From Alphaproteobacteria bacterium (GTDB taxonomy: Bacteria; Pseudomonadota; Alphaproteobacteria; SHVP01), in contig VGES01000035.1 of the NCBI GenBank assembly GCA_016869765.1, positions 1 to 37,687 of the forward strand: a stretch of DNA of 37,687 nucleotides, in the 5' to 3' direction. A program made the translations under genes and the position numbers. Shown one piece after another: positions 1-8,535 of this stretch; within the stretch, counting starts at the first letter, position 1, and each line of letters opens with the position of its first letter. Below the pieces are notes generated by a model. That model saw only the letters and a list, made by a program, of their open reading frames with translations, had not been told where the DNA came from and did no database searches.

Positions 1-955
1 AAGGTCGCGTGAGTCCTTTTAGGTAGTCCTTGACCATGACGTCGCGATTAATGGCGTAGTTCGCCGCAAGTCGAACACGCCGATCGGCAAAGGGCGGCTT
101 GCCGCCCCACTTATTTGCGAAGTCTTTGGTGAAAAGAGCGATGGAAGCAACAAAGGGCGCTCCCTCGACTGCAGCAATGTGCCCGGCTGCCTGTACTCGG
201 GGAATATCATCCGGCGCCAGATTGAAGGCGATGTCCACCTCGCCCGCCGCGATCGCGGCCAACCGCGTGGCTCCTTCGGGGACGTTGACGATGCGCATGT
301 GCTTCGCCTTCGCCGGTCGCCAACTCTTGTCGAACGCGGTCGAGGTTTGCTCCTGATCGGTCCAACCGGTGATCTTGAACGGGCCCGATGCGACCGGTTT
401 CACAGAAAAGTTTGCAACTCCCATTTCGGCGAAGGCAGCCATGTCGATCACGTAAAACGCCGCCAGCTTGGGGATAAACAAAGCGTCTGGATGCGCGGTG
501 ACAAACTCCACAGTGTGGGTGTCGACCGCCTTGAAGCTTGCGAGCTTCATGTTGCGCATGATGCCAGCAGTTTTCCCGGCCTCGCTATGTAGATAGTCGA
601 AAGCTTTGACGATGTTGGCCGCGTCGTTCTTGCGGTCGCTCCAGAACGTCAAATCCTTGCGAAAGGTAACGCGATGCGTCGTTTGGTTAATGAGTTCCCA
701 CTTCTCCGCAGCGAACGGCAAAACCTGTGCCTTGTCGTCGATCCGAACGAACGAATCGTAAGAACCTTCCCACCAGTACATGTGGGGCCAGACGAAGTTC
801 AGGCCGTACACGTTGCCGCGTGGCGTTGCCTGCTGGTACATGGCCACGCGCAGCGTTTCCTTTGCATCCTGGGCGCGGACTCGCTGGATGTCCGCAGCAG
901 TCAGCGTTCCAACGACGGAGCCAAGCATGAGCAAATAACTGAACCGCTTCAGCAT
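1..955 (-). CDS. ABC transporter solute-binding protein, family 5 (3' end outside window)
   Basis: The frame is open from an ATG at 955 to the left edge, giving 318 codons with no stop, so the C-terminus is missing. The N-terminus is a short hydrophobic export signal (MLKRFSYLLMLGSVVG). The mature part follows the DppA/OppA/NikA pattern: an N-terminal 'ETLRVAMYQQ' strand, then 'PFAAEKWELI', 'VTFRKDLTFWSD', 'SGPFKITGW' and 'VPEGATRLAAIAAGEVDIAF'. Proteins of this family capture peptides, nickel or other small solutes in the periplasm for an ABC importer; the ligand cannot be read here. GGAGG sits about 5 nt before the ATG. The coding sequence uses visibly more A/T-ending codons than its neighbours, which suggests recent acquisition. 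Family assignment is firm and substrate is unknown. Confidence 0.85.
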   Translation of the reverse strand, partial: MLKRFSYLLMLGSVVGTLTAADIQRVRAQDAKETLRVAMYQQATPRGNVYGLNFVWPHMYWWEGSYDSFVRIDDKAQVLPFAAEKWELINQTTHRVTFRKDLTFWSDRKNDAANIVKAFDYLHSEAGKTAGIMRNMKLASFKAVDTHTVEFVTAHPDALFIPKLAAFYVIDMAAFAEMGVANFSVKPVASGPFKITGWTDQEQTSTAFDKSWRPAKAKHMRIVNVPEGATRLAAIAAGEVDIAFNLAPDDIPRVQAAGHIAAVEGAPFVASIALFTKDFANKWGGKPPFADRRVRLAANYAINRDVMVKDYLKGLTRP

Positions 956-979
956 GAGGGCCTCCTTCAGGACTCAATC

Positions 980-1036
980 CAGCATTGTACGCTCGGGCCA
1001 GCATTGTACGCTCGGGCCAGCATTGTACGCTCGGGT
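980..1036 (-). repeat. Three tandem copies of a 19-bp unit upstream of the partial solute-binding gene
   Basis: The plus-strand unit cagcattgtacgctcgggc occurs head-to-tail at 980-998, 999-1017 and 1018-1036; the last copy differs only in its final base. On the minus strand, in the direction of the downstream gene (start at 955), each unit carries TACAAT, a good -10 match. The array may therefore be a repeated promoter or operator. It could also be a simple tandem duplication. Confidence 0.8.
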
Positions 1037-1297
1037 GCAGCGTTCCCAAAAAACATACCGGCACGAGAGCCGGCTTGGTTCCGAACCAGAGCCGGGAATG
1101 GCCGAGCTAAACGGTGGAGGGGTCTGCAAGCGTCGCCCTCCACGCGATATAGCTACCGCTGGCCCGCTCCCCTCAGGTCAGGAAGTGCACCCGCGGCATG
1201 ATCTCTTCGACCATCTTTCGCAGCGCCGCCATGTGCTGCTGCGTCCAAAGCGTGAGGCGGATTCGGTCCGGTTCCGGTATTCGTGCATCACGGCCCG
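1037..1297. other. Intergenic region between the two solute-binding genes
   Basis: No convincing gene is visible. A minus-strand frame across 1173-1297 ends in a protein-like tail (LTLWTQQHMAALRKM) and may be the end of a lost gene, but it has no recognisable start or domain. No clear terminator follows the stop of the solute-binding gene at 1298. Confidence 0.4.
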
Positions 1298-2821
1298 TCA
1301 GCCGCCCAGTTCGATGTCGGCCCAGTTGATGCGCCAGTTTTCGCTCTTGTAGTTCTTGACCTTGCTCGAGACGGCGTCGAGCTCGTACTGCTCGTAAAGC
1401 CAGATCGCCGGCGCCTGTTCGTTGTAGAACTGGGCGATCCGCCGCAGTCCGGCCGCGCGCTTGGCCGGATCGAACTCGGTGTTCACCATGTTGATGGTGT
1501 CCTCGATCTCGGGGAAGCACGTCCACTTCTGGGCGTAGCGGCAGGAGTGGAACGCGTTGATCGACCGCATCATGTCGATCGAGGGGTTCGAGCCGTAGTT
1601 GAACACGTGCATCTCGCCCTCCGGCTGTTTGGCGCCGTTCACGCGCGCGACCAGGTCCGGCAAGCTGATGATGCGAAGCTCCATGTTGACGCCGACGCGC
1701 GACAGGTTCTGCGCCACGTGCTGGTAGGTGTTGGTGAGGTCGGCGTTGTTGGTGACGATCTCGGCCACGACCTTGAGCCCGTTCTTGAAGCCGGCCTCGG
1801 CCAACAGCGCCTTGGCCCGATCCGGGTCGAACGGGTAGGGCGGGATATCCGCCTGGTAGCCGTTGACCGTGCGCGCCGCCGGCTGATTGGCCGGACGGCC
1901 GAATCCGCCCAACAACGTTTGCGTGTAGCTCTTGTCGACCGCCAAGTTCATCGCCAGTCGCACACGGCGGTCGGTGGTGAAGCCGCCCTTCGATTGGTTG
2001 AACGTGAGCACGCTCACGCTCGGTGCCGGCCCGGTGTTGATCGTGCCACCGGCAGCCTGGATCGCGGCCCGCGAGTCGGAACCGATGCCGAGTGCGATGT
2101 CGACCGCACCGGATTGGAACGCTTGGACACGAGTGGCTCCTTCCGGCATGAAGTATATGAGAAGCCCCGCGACCTTGGGTTTGCGGACGCCGTCCATGTA
2201 GCGCGTCGCTTCCATCTTGGTGTTGTCCCAGGACGTCACGCGGAACGGGCCGGTGCCTGATGGCGCCTTGCCAAACCCATCGCGGCCGAGGTCCGCCCAG
2301 GCCTTGTTGTCGACGATCTTCAGCGCGCCGATCTCCCAGGGCAGGATCGGACTCGGCCCGGTGGTCTTTACCTCGACCGTCAGGTCGTCGACCTTGGTCG
2401 CGCCGGCGAGATGACGGAGCGAGCCGTAGACCGCCGCCGCCTGGGTCTTGCCGTCGTCGGAGATGATGTAGCGCACCGAGCTCACGATGGCGTCGGCGGT
2501 GAACGGTTGACCGCTGTGGAACTTGACGCCGGGTCGGAGTTTGAACACCCAGGTATCGGGCGACTTGTTTTCCCAACTCGCAGCCAGCCGCCCGACGGGC
2601 TTGCCATCGGGATCGACGCTTGTAAGCGAGTCGTGCAGCGCCTCCCAGGTGTAGACGTGCTGGTAGCTGAGGCCGGTCTGCGGGTCGCCGCGATTGGGCG
2701 GCGCGTCCAGGTTGGCGACCCGGAGGGTCTGTGCTTTGACTTCGGCGGATGACGTGGTTGCGAGCGCGGCCAACAGCGCCGCCGCCGACACATAGCCGAT
2801 GAGACGCAGATTCCTTTTCAT
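1298..2821 (-). CDS. ABC transporter solute-binding protein, family 5
   Basis: This 507-residue protein begins with a signal peptide (MKRNLRLIGYVSAAALLAAL, cleavage probably near residues 26-31). No lipobox cysteine is seen, so it is probably free in the periplasm. Family-5 hallmarks appear in order: 'LAASWENKSPDTWVFKLRPG', 'KFHSGQPFTADAIVSSVRY', 'GTGPFRVTSWD', 'ATRVQAFQSGAVDIALGI', and a C-terminal 'QFYNEQAPAIWLYEQYELDA'. The family feeds dipeptide, oligopeptide, nickel or opine-type ABC importers. No permease or ATPase gene lies beside it in the window, so the ligand is unknown. The ATG at 2821 is set by the signal peptide and by a GGGGAGG Shine-Dalgarno. It is oriented like the partial paralogue downstream but is only moderately similar to it. 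Confidence 0.9.
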   Translation of the reverse strand: MKRNLRLIGYVSAAALLAALATTSSAEVKAQTLRVANLDAPPNRGDPQTGLSYQHVYTWEALHDSLTSVDPDGKPVGRLAASWENKSPDTWVFKLRPGVKFHSGQPFTADAIVSSVRYIISDDGKTQAAAVYGSLRHLAGATKVDDLTVEVKTTGPSPILPWEIGALKIVDNKAWADLGRDGFGKAPSGTGPFRVTSWDNTKMEATRYMDGVRKPKVAGLLIYFMPEGATRVQAFQSGAVDIALGIGSDSRAAIQAAGGTINTGPAPSVSVLTFNQSKGGFTTDRRVRLAMNLAVDKSYTQTLLGGFGRPANQPAARTVNGYQADIPPYPFDPDRAKALLAEAGFKNGLKVVAEIVTNNADLTNTYQHVAQNLSRVGVNMELRIISLPDLVARVNGAKQPEGEMHVFNYGSNPSIDMMRSINAFHSCRYAQKWTCFPEIEDTINMVNTEFDPAKRAAGLRRIAQFYNEQAPAIWLYEQYELDAVSSKVKNYKSENWRINWADIELGG

Positions 2822-2858
2822 CCTAAGCCTCCCCGCTTAGGTCGCTCCCAAGAGCGAC
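2822..2858 (-). promoter_or_regulatory. Two back-to-back hairpins abutting the solute-binding gene start codon
   Basis: In the minus-strand mRNA, GTCGCTC (loop TTGG) GAGCGAC at 2858-2841 is followed by CCTAAGC (loop GGGGAG) GCTTAGG at 2841-2822; the two stems share base 2841. Both stems are 7 perfect base pairs, and the second arm ends exactly one base before the ATG at 2821. The Shine-Dalgarno GGGGAGG is in the second loop and at its edge. This could present or restrict the ribosome site and is a candidate for control by RNA structure, a protein or a small RNA. Confidence 0.5.
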
Positions 2859-3250
2859 ACTTCCGCCAGTCTGCGCGCCGCGTCGGGTTGGGCGCAAGCC
2901 GGCCGTCGCTTGCCTCGCGGGCGTGTTACCGTTTGGCGTGTGCCCCGATCGCCCGCCGCATCCCTTCGACCTAGGCTTTCCGGAGTACGCTGTCGTGGCG
3001 ATCGTCGGCGGGGCCGGCCTCGCCGTCGCGACCGTGATCGAGGCCATCGTAGCTCAAGCCTAGCCTCCTTGACCGTTGGCAAGGCGCAACCGGGAACATG
3101 GTTGACGCTATAGACCGGGAACATGGTTGACAGTCTTCCTGGTTTGTTCGGTCGGCCGTAGGCGCCAGCCCGGCCGGGCCGGCTGGGCGGAGACTTAGAT
3201 GAGCGGGCTCGAACCTGGATCGACCGATGCCGGATGCGGCGCGACCCCGG
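2859..3250. other. Intergenic region with insertion-sequence-like debris
   Basis: No gene is supported. A plus-strand open stretch ending at a TAG near 3063 encodes a hydrophobic tail (VVAIVGGAGLAVATVIEAIV) but has no good start. The region contains the double repeat at 3089-3131. Confidence 0.4.
3089..3131. repeat. Two direct copies of an 18-bp sequence resembling an insertion-sequence end
   Basis: accgggaacatggttgac occurs at 3089-3106 and 3114-3131, a 25-bp period. Paired 'gtcaaccatgttcccggt' copies of this kind resemble insertion-sequence termini I associate with IS481-type elements; that family link is recalled, not verified. No transposase lies beside it, so it is best read as a solo end or remnant. 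Confidence 0.45.
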
Positions 3251-4213
3251 TCAGCGCGGCAGTCCGAGGTGTTCGCCGACGAACAGTTTGACGCGCTCGC
3301 GGGCGGCGGCCGCGTGCCGGCTGTCGCCGCCGCGGACGGCGCCATAACCGGGACAGCCGTTGGCGTAGCTGGTGCGTTGCGCCGAGGTCAGGGTTCGACC
3401 GTCGAGCAGCACGGTTTCGAACGTGTCCATGTTCTGGAGCATCCGGCAATTCCTGAAGTTCTGCACCATCGGCATCGATTGCCGGGGAAAGTCCGTGTCG
3501 AAACCGTGGAGCGCGCCTTGGTAAACGACCAGTTCGGCCGTGGTTCCCGGCTCGCGCAGGATGTCCGTCACCTTGCGGCACAGATCGGGATGGTTGAAGT
3601 CGTCCTCGCTGCCGATCAGGGTGAGGACCGGACGCCCGGTGGTCCTGGCATATTGGGTGCAGCCGCCGTAGAAGACGACGTGCAGCGCGAATGCCGCGCC
3701 GTCCGCCCCGAGAACACCGGCGCGAAACCGCTCAAAACCGGAGTTCATGGCGGCGACGGCGCCGCGGGAAAATCCGATCACGCCGATCCGCTTGGCATCA
3801 ATTCTCGGATCCTGGGTCAAGATCTTGAGGGTGCTCAGCGAATCGACCACACCCGCCGGAAAGGTCAGCCGCTCGGCGCTCTGTTCGGTCAGACCCCGCG
3901 GGGTGAAGCTGTCGACGACGAGCGTGGCCACGCCGAGGTCATTGAACATTCTGGCCCAGTCCCGAATGGTGGCCACGACACCGCGACTCGAATGCATGAT
4001 GACCATCGCCGGAAACGGGCCTGAGCCGGTCGACGGCAACTGCAGGTCGCCTTGGATGCGATCGCTATAGGCGATCTTGCCTTGGAAAATCTGGGCGACG
4101 GTGCTGTCTCTCGCCGCGGAACCGAAATAGAGGCGCTCGGCGCCGGCGCTTGCTGAGCCGAGGATCAGCGCCGCGGCGGCGAGACACGCGACGAGCCTTC
4201 CAATCGCTAGCAT
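3251..4213 (-). CDS. Secreted dienelactone hydrolase-like alpha/beta hydrolase
   Basis: This 320-residue protein starts at the ATG at 4213, which is followed by a signal peptide (MLAIGRLVACLAAAALILGS, cleavage about residue 25). The domain is a dienelactone-hydrolase-type alpha/beta hydrolase: the nucleophile elbow G-F-S-R-G has Ser149, the likely acid is Asp204 or Asp205 in 'GSEDDF', and the likely base is His236 in 'ALHGF'. Cysteines at 185, 212, 256 and 287 could form disulfides in the periplasm. The family hydrolyses ester or lactone bonds in small molecules; the substrate here is unknown. The open frame continues upstream but overlaps the divergent monooxygenase gene, so the signal-peptide start is preferred. 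Confidence 0.85.
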   Translation of the reverse strand: MLAIGRLVACLAAAALILGSASAGAERLYFGSAARDSTVAQIFQGKIAYSDRIQGDLQLPSTGSGPFPAMVIMHSSRGVVATIRDWARMFNDLGVATLVVDSFTPRGLTEQSAERLTFPAGVVDSLSTLKILTQDPRIDAKRIGVIGFSRGAVAAMNSGFERFRAGVLGADGAAFALHVVFYGGCTQYARTTGRPVLTLIGSEDDFNHPDLCRKVTDILREPGTTAELVVYQGALHGFDTDFPRQSMPMVQNFRNCRMLQNMDTFETVLLDGRTLTSAQRTSYANGCPGYGAVRGGDSRHAAAARERVKLFVGEHLGLPR

Positions 4214-4408
4214 GGCCCGGCTGCCCGCTGATGGAAACGGTGGACCCAGCTTAGGCTCAAGCCCGACCGTTTCCAAATCCCAGGTCCCCGGGATAGCAGA
4301 TAGGCCGCCGCCGCGCGCTTGCCCAGCCAGTGGCGCCGTGCCACGAATCGGCGCCGTTTTCCGGCGGGGTTCGTGGTGGGGAACGCAAAGAATCGAAAGA
4401 AACCGGCG

Positions 4409-5590
4409 ATGCCGAGTCTCGATGACCTGGTGGCCCAGGCCGAGGCGCTGGCACCTGTGTTCCGTGAGCGCGCCGCCGAGACCGAACGTGCCCGAACGCC
4501 GCTCGCGGCCACCATGCACGACCTGTTTGAGGCCGGCCTGTTGCGCTATTTCCAGCCGGCCCGGTACGGCGGCTGGGAAATGGAGTGGGGCGCCCAGCAC
4601 GCGCTCGGCCGGGTGATCGCGCGCGCTTGTCCGTCGACCGCCTGGATCGTCGCTGTCGTCGGCGCTCACGCTGCCTTCCTTGCCCGCTACGAGCCGCGCG
4701 CCCAGGACGAGATTTGGGGCGACACTCCGGACGCGCTGATCGCCACCGCCTCGGTGCGTCGCAACGCGACCATCAAGCGGGTCGCCGGCGGCTACTTCGT
4801 CAACGGCGCCTAGGCGTTCGCGAGCGGCGTCGATCACGCGGCCTGCGCCATCGTGCCGGGCCCGGTCGAGGACGCGGGCCAGCCCACCGCCGAGCGCATC
4901 TTCTGTTTGTTGCGGCGCGGCGAATTAACGATCGAAGACACGTGGCACGTCGCCGGGATGCGCGGCACCGGCACCAAGGACGTGCGCGCCGACGAGCTGT
5001 TCGTGCCGGCGCATCGCACCGTGAGCTTCAAGGCCTTCAACAGCACCTCGCCGCCGGGCGCCGCACTCCACCGGGCGCCGCTCTATCGCTTCGCCCGCGG
5101 CCCGGCGTCGCTCGGCGGCAACATCCTGTGGCCGATGCTGGGCGCGGCCGAGGGCGCGCTCGCCGACTACGTCGCCGCGACCCGGGTCCGGGTCGGCGCG
5201 CTGTTCGGCGACAAGCCGGCCGAGCAGAGCCCGGTGCAATTGCGGCTCTCGGAGTCGGCGGCCGAGATCAAGGCGGCGCGCCTCCTGCTCGAGGCCGAGA
5301 ACCGCATCGTTGCCGGCCGGATCCGCGACGGCTCGGCGTTCACCGACGACGAGAACGTCGAATTGCCGCGCGATCGTGCCTTCGCCGCCAAACTCTGCGT
5401 CCAAGCGGTCGAGCGGCTGGTCCTGCAGATGGGCGCCACGACGATCTACGATCCGAGCCCGGTGCGCCGACACTTCCGCGACCTCAACGCCATGGCGACC
5501 CAGATCGGCGTCAACTGGGATCTGACCATGCCGCCCTACGCGCGCCGGGCCCTGGGTCTGCCGGTCGCGGCGGCGCTGGGTGGGCACTGA
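4409..5590 (+). pseudogene. Acyl-CoA-dehydrogenase-fold flavin monooxygenase interrupted by one amber codon
   Basis: The ATG at 4409 opens a reading frame that would encode 393 residues but has a TAG at 4811-4813 (codon 135). The same frame then continues without interruption to TGA at 5588-5590. Both halves match the intact gene that follows: 'STAWIVAVVGAH' before the stop and 'FASGVDHA', 'RGTGTKDV', 'RDRAFAAKLCV' after it. The paralogue reads G-T-W-R-F-A-S-G where this gene reads G-A-stop-A-F-A-S-G, so a single TGG-to-TAG change explains it. If intact it would be the oxygenase of a two-component aromatic or steroid hydroxylase (HsaA/HpaB-like). No flavin reductase gene is in view. It could be a true pseudogene, strain variation or a base-call error. 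Confidence 0.85.
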
Positions 5591-5591
5591 G

Positions 5592-6833
5592 ATGGTGAAA
5601 AAAGCCCGACCGCCCGGACGTCGCAGCCCACCGACGCCGGAGCAGCTCGTCGGACGCGCCCGCGAACTCGCGCCCGTATTGCGCGAACGCGCGCAGGCGA
5701 CCGAGGCTCTACGGCGGCTGCCGGACGAAACCATGCGGGCACTCTACGACGCCGGTTTCCTACGCATTCTGCAACCCAAACGCTACGGCGGCTACGGCAT
5801 GGGCTGGGGGCCGAACACGCGGGTCGCGCGCGAGCTCGCCAAGGTCTGTCCGTCGACCGCCTGGATCATTGCCGTGGTCGGCATGCATTCGACGGTCGTC
5901 GCGCGCCTGCCCAAGCGCTGCCAGGACGCTGTCTGGGGAACGAGCGAGGACATGTTGATCTCCACCGGCTCGGCCCAGACCACCGGCACGATCCGCAAGA
6001 CCGCTGAGGGCTACCGGGTGGCCGGTACCTGGCGCTTTGCCAGCGGGGTCGATCACGCGCCGTGGGTCATGGTCGCGGGACGGGTTGAAACCGAGGATGG
6101 CAGTGCCCATCCGAATGCCCGTGTGCTTTTCCCCAAGGGCGAGATCGAGGTGGTCGACACCTGGTATGTGGAGGGTATGTGCGGCACCGGCAGCAAGGAC
6201 ATCAACGTACCGGACGTGCTGGTGCCCGAATGGCGGGTCGAGAACGCGATGCGCAATTTCGGCGCCAATCCGCCTGGGGCCGCGGTCAACGACGACTACC
6301 TGTGCCAGGTGCCGTTTCAGCCCTATTTCAGCAACGCTCTTTTCTCGGTCATCGTCGGCTCGGCGGAAGGCGCCTACATGGACTACCTCGAGATCACCGG
6401 CGTGCGCAAAGGCGCGATCTTCGGCAACCCGATACGCGAGCTGGCGCACGTGCAACAGCGCTTGGCCGAGTCCTCGGCCGAGATCAAGTCAGCCGGACTG
6501 CTCTACGACTGGGCCGTGCGCCTGCTGCATGAGCGCGGGATCGCTCGCAGCGGACTTTCCGCGAGCGACTCGGTCGAACTCGCCCGAGATCGGGCCTTCA
6601 TCGCCAAACTCTGCGTCAGCGCCGTGACCCGGCTCGTCCGCCAGATGGGCGCGATGGGCCTCGGCGACGACAATCCGGTGCAGCGCCACTACCGCGATCA
6701 GCTCGTGATGGCGAGCCAGATCGGCGCCAACTGGGATCACCATGGCACGGCCTTCGGGCGCCATGCGTTCGGGCTCGCGGCGGTCACGCCGGGTGGCGGC
6801 GTGACCGCCGCCGCGCCTGCCGCCAAGAACTGA
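5592..6833 (+). CDS. Acyl-CoA-dehydrogenase-fold flavin-dependent monooxygenase (HsaA-like)
   Basis: This 413-residue protein has the acyl-CoA dehydrogenase fold. It has an N-terminal helical part ('ALYDAGFLRILQPKRYGGYG', 'CPSTAWIIAVVG'), a middle beta domain with the flavin-site segment 'GTWRFASGVDHA' and 'GMCGTGSKDI', and a C-terminal helical bundle ('RDRAFIAKLCVSAVTRLVRQ'). Group D two-component monooxygenases such as HsaA use reduced flavin from a separate reductase to hydroxylate phenolic or steroid-derived rings. No catalytic thioester-dehydrogenase partners or reductase are nearby, so the substrate is open. The ATG at 5592 lies one base after the preceding stop; a GTG at 5580 in the same frame is an alternative. 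It is clearly paralogous to the upstream gene, so the pair probably arose by tandem duplication. Confidence 0.85.
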   Translation: MVKKARPPGRRSPPTPEQLVGRARELAPVLRERAQATEALRRLPDETMRALYDAGFLRILQPKRYGGYGMGWGPNTRVARELAKVCPSTAWIIAVVGMHSTVVARLPKRCQDAVWGTSEDMLISTGSAQTTGTIRKTAEGYRVAGTWRFASGVDHAPWVMVAGRVETEDGSAHPNARVLFPKGEIEVVDTWYVEGMCGTGSKDINVPDVLVPEWRVENAMRNFGANPPGAAVNDDYLCQVPFQPYFSNALFSVIVGSAEGAYMDYLEITGVRKGAIFGNPIRELAHVQQRLAESSAEIKSAGLLYDWAVRLLHERGIARSGLSASDSVELARDRAFIAKLCVSAVTRLVRQMGAMGLGDDNPVQRHYRDQLVMASQIGANWDHHGTAFGRHAFGLAAVTPGGGVTAAAPAAKN

Positions 6834-6896
6834 AGTCCTGGTCGACCGTGGAAGCCGGAGCGGTGATCGAATCAGCGTTGCGTCGATGACGCGGCT

Positions 6897-7075
6897 CGAT
6901 GATCCGGCGCGACCGAGAGCCTCGTGCGGCCGTTCGTCGTTGAAGTCCTGGCGGAAGTGATCGAAGCGGGCCCGTTGGGCCGCGGCGTTCGCCGCCGGCA
7001 GCTTGGCCGTCTCGGCCTTCAGCGTCGCATACATGTCGTGACGGCCGTTCAGTTGCGGCGCCCGCCGGATCGGCG
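6897..7075 (-). mobile_element. C-terminal remnant of an IS481/IS3-type transposase (integrase-core end)
   Basis: On the minus strand from about 7075 to 6908 a frame reads 'RAPQLNGRHDMYATLKAET', then 'ARFDHFRQDFNDERPHEALG'. This is the recognisable end of the DDE integrase-core transposases of this group (NGRHERM...TLK, then FN-ERPHEALG). The catalytic Asp-Asp part and the N-terminal helix-turn-helix are absent, and after EALG the frame drifts into non-transposase sequence. The rest of 6834-7230 holds no other supported gene. Confidence 0.75.
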
Positions 7076-7230
7076 CGGATCTCCCCGGTTCAGACCGGCC
7101 CCCCCTCCCCTTGGGCTAGGGTGAGGCCGGAAACGAGGACGGCGATGCCAAGTCTGCGCCGGTAACGCTTACCCGACGCCTACCCAAGAATCAAAAGACC
7201 CCGTCGCTTTTGAATAGTCATTGATTGGAT

Positions 7231-7306
<76 letters not shown>

Positions 7307-7383
7307 GCGCGGCTGCCTATAGCAAACCGACCCCGGGTTGTCGAGAAAAGGCGGTCGGCCGGACGAACGTCCGCGAAAGCGCC

Positions 7384-8532
7384 TCAGAACAGGTCGAAGG
7401 GACCGCGGCGCGGGATCGGAACGTCGCGATGGATCGACACCGAGAGCACGAGGCCAAAGCCGACCAGGATCGTCACCATGGCCGTACCGCCATAGGACAC
7501 AAGCGGCAACGGAATACCGACGATCGGGACGAGCCCCATGACCATAGCGACGTTCACGAAGATGTAGATGAAGAACGTGATCGTGACCCCGAAGGCGACC
7601 AGGCGACCGAACTGGCTTCGCGAGCGGACGCCGATCGCGAAACCGTATGCCAGAATCATGATGTAGACCGCGAGCAGCGCCACGCCGCCGATCATGCCGA
7701 ATTCCTCGGCCAGCGTCGTAAACACGAAATCGGTCTGTTTCTCGGGCAGGAAGTTGAGATGGCTCTGGGTTCCCTGCAGGAACCCCTTGCCCCACAGACC
7801 ACCCGAACCCAACGCGATCTTCGATTGCAGGATGTGATAGCCCGCCCCGAGTGGATCGCGTTCCGGGTTCAGGAAGGTGAGAATCCGGTCCTTCTGATAG
7901 CCGTGGAGCCGTTGCCAGGCGAGCGGCATCGCCGCCAGAGCGACGACCGCGACCACCGCGAATTTCCACCACCGAACGCCGACGAGAAAAAGGATTCCCG
8001 CACCGGTCATCATCGTGAGGAGCGCGGTTCCGAGGTCGGGCTGAATGATCACCAATCCCGCCGGCAACACGATCATCAGCACCGGAATGACGATCCACCG
8101 CACCCTGCCGATGTCCTCATAGGACAGGGAATGAAAGTACCGCGCCAGCGCCAGCACGAGCGCGAGCCGCATCAACTCCGAGGGCTGAAGATTGATGATC
8201 CCGAGGTCGAGCCAACGCTGCGCCCCCATGCCGATCGAGCCGAAGAACTCGACGATCGCGAGCAGCACCAGGGAAACGAAATAGAACGGATAGGCGATGC
8301 GCATCAGCGCCCGGATATCGACCATCGCCACTGCCATCATCAGCGTCGCGCCCAAGGCGAAGCGCATCATCTGGCGGGAGGCCCAGGGGTCGATCTTGCC
8401 GCCGGCAACCGAATAGAGAGCAAAAAACCCGGTCGTCGCCACGAGGCCGAGCAGCAACACCAACAGCCAGTTGATGTTGCGCACCTTCTGCAGGAATGTC
8501 AGTTCGCCGTTTCGCGTACCGATGAAGGCCAT
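7384..8532 (-). CDS. rodA: Rod shape-determining SEDS glycosyltransferase RodA
   Basis: This 382-residue polytopic membrane protein of the SEDS family polymerises lipid II into glycan strands for sidewall growth, together with PBP2. Visible family signatures include 'NLQPSELMRLALVLALARYF', 'IIQPDLGTALL', 'GLWGKGFLQGTQSHLNFLPE' followed by TDF, 'LAEEFGMIGG' and 'PLPLVSYGGTAM'. About ten hydrophobic segments are seen. The ATG at 8532 is 3 nt after the mrdA stop, so translation is probably coupled. It is the last gene of the mre operon, followed by tRNA-Lys. Length and motifs are normal for RodA. Confidence 0.96.
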   Translation of the reverse strand: MAFIGTRNGELTFLQKVRNINWLLVLLLGLVATTGFFALYSVAGGKIDPWASRQMMRFALGATLMMAVAMVDIRALMRIAYPFYFVSLVLLAIVEFFGSIGMGAQRWLDLGIINLQPSELMRLALVLALARYFHSLSYEDIGRVRWIVIPVLMIVLPAGLVIIQPDLGTALLTMMTGAGILFLVGVRWWKFAVVAVVALAAMPLAWQRLHGYQKDRILTFLNPERDPLGAGYHILQSKIALGSGGLWGKGFLQGTQSHLNFLPEKQTDFVFTTLAEEFGMIGGVALLAVYIMILAYGFAIGVRSRSQFGRLVAFGVTITFFIYIFVNVAMVMGLVPIVGIPLPLVSYGGTAMVTILVGFGLVLSVSIHRDVPIPRRGPFDLF

Positions 8533-8535
8533 AGG

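Noticed and set aside
1173-1297. Protein-like minus-strand tail ending L-T-L-W-T-Q-Q-H-M
   Set aside because: It is only the end of a frame that runs antiphase through the solute-binding gene. It has no start, domain or ribosome site, so a gene cannot be supported.
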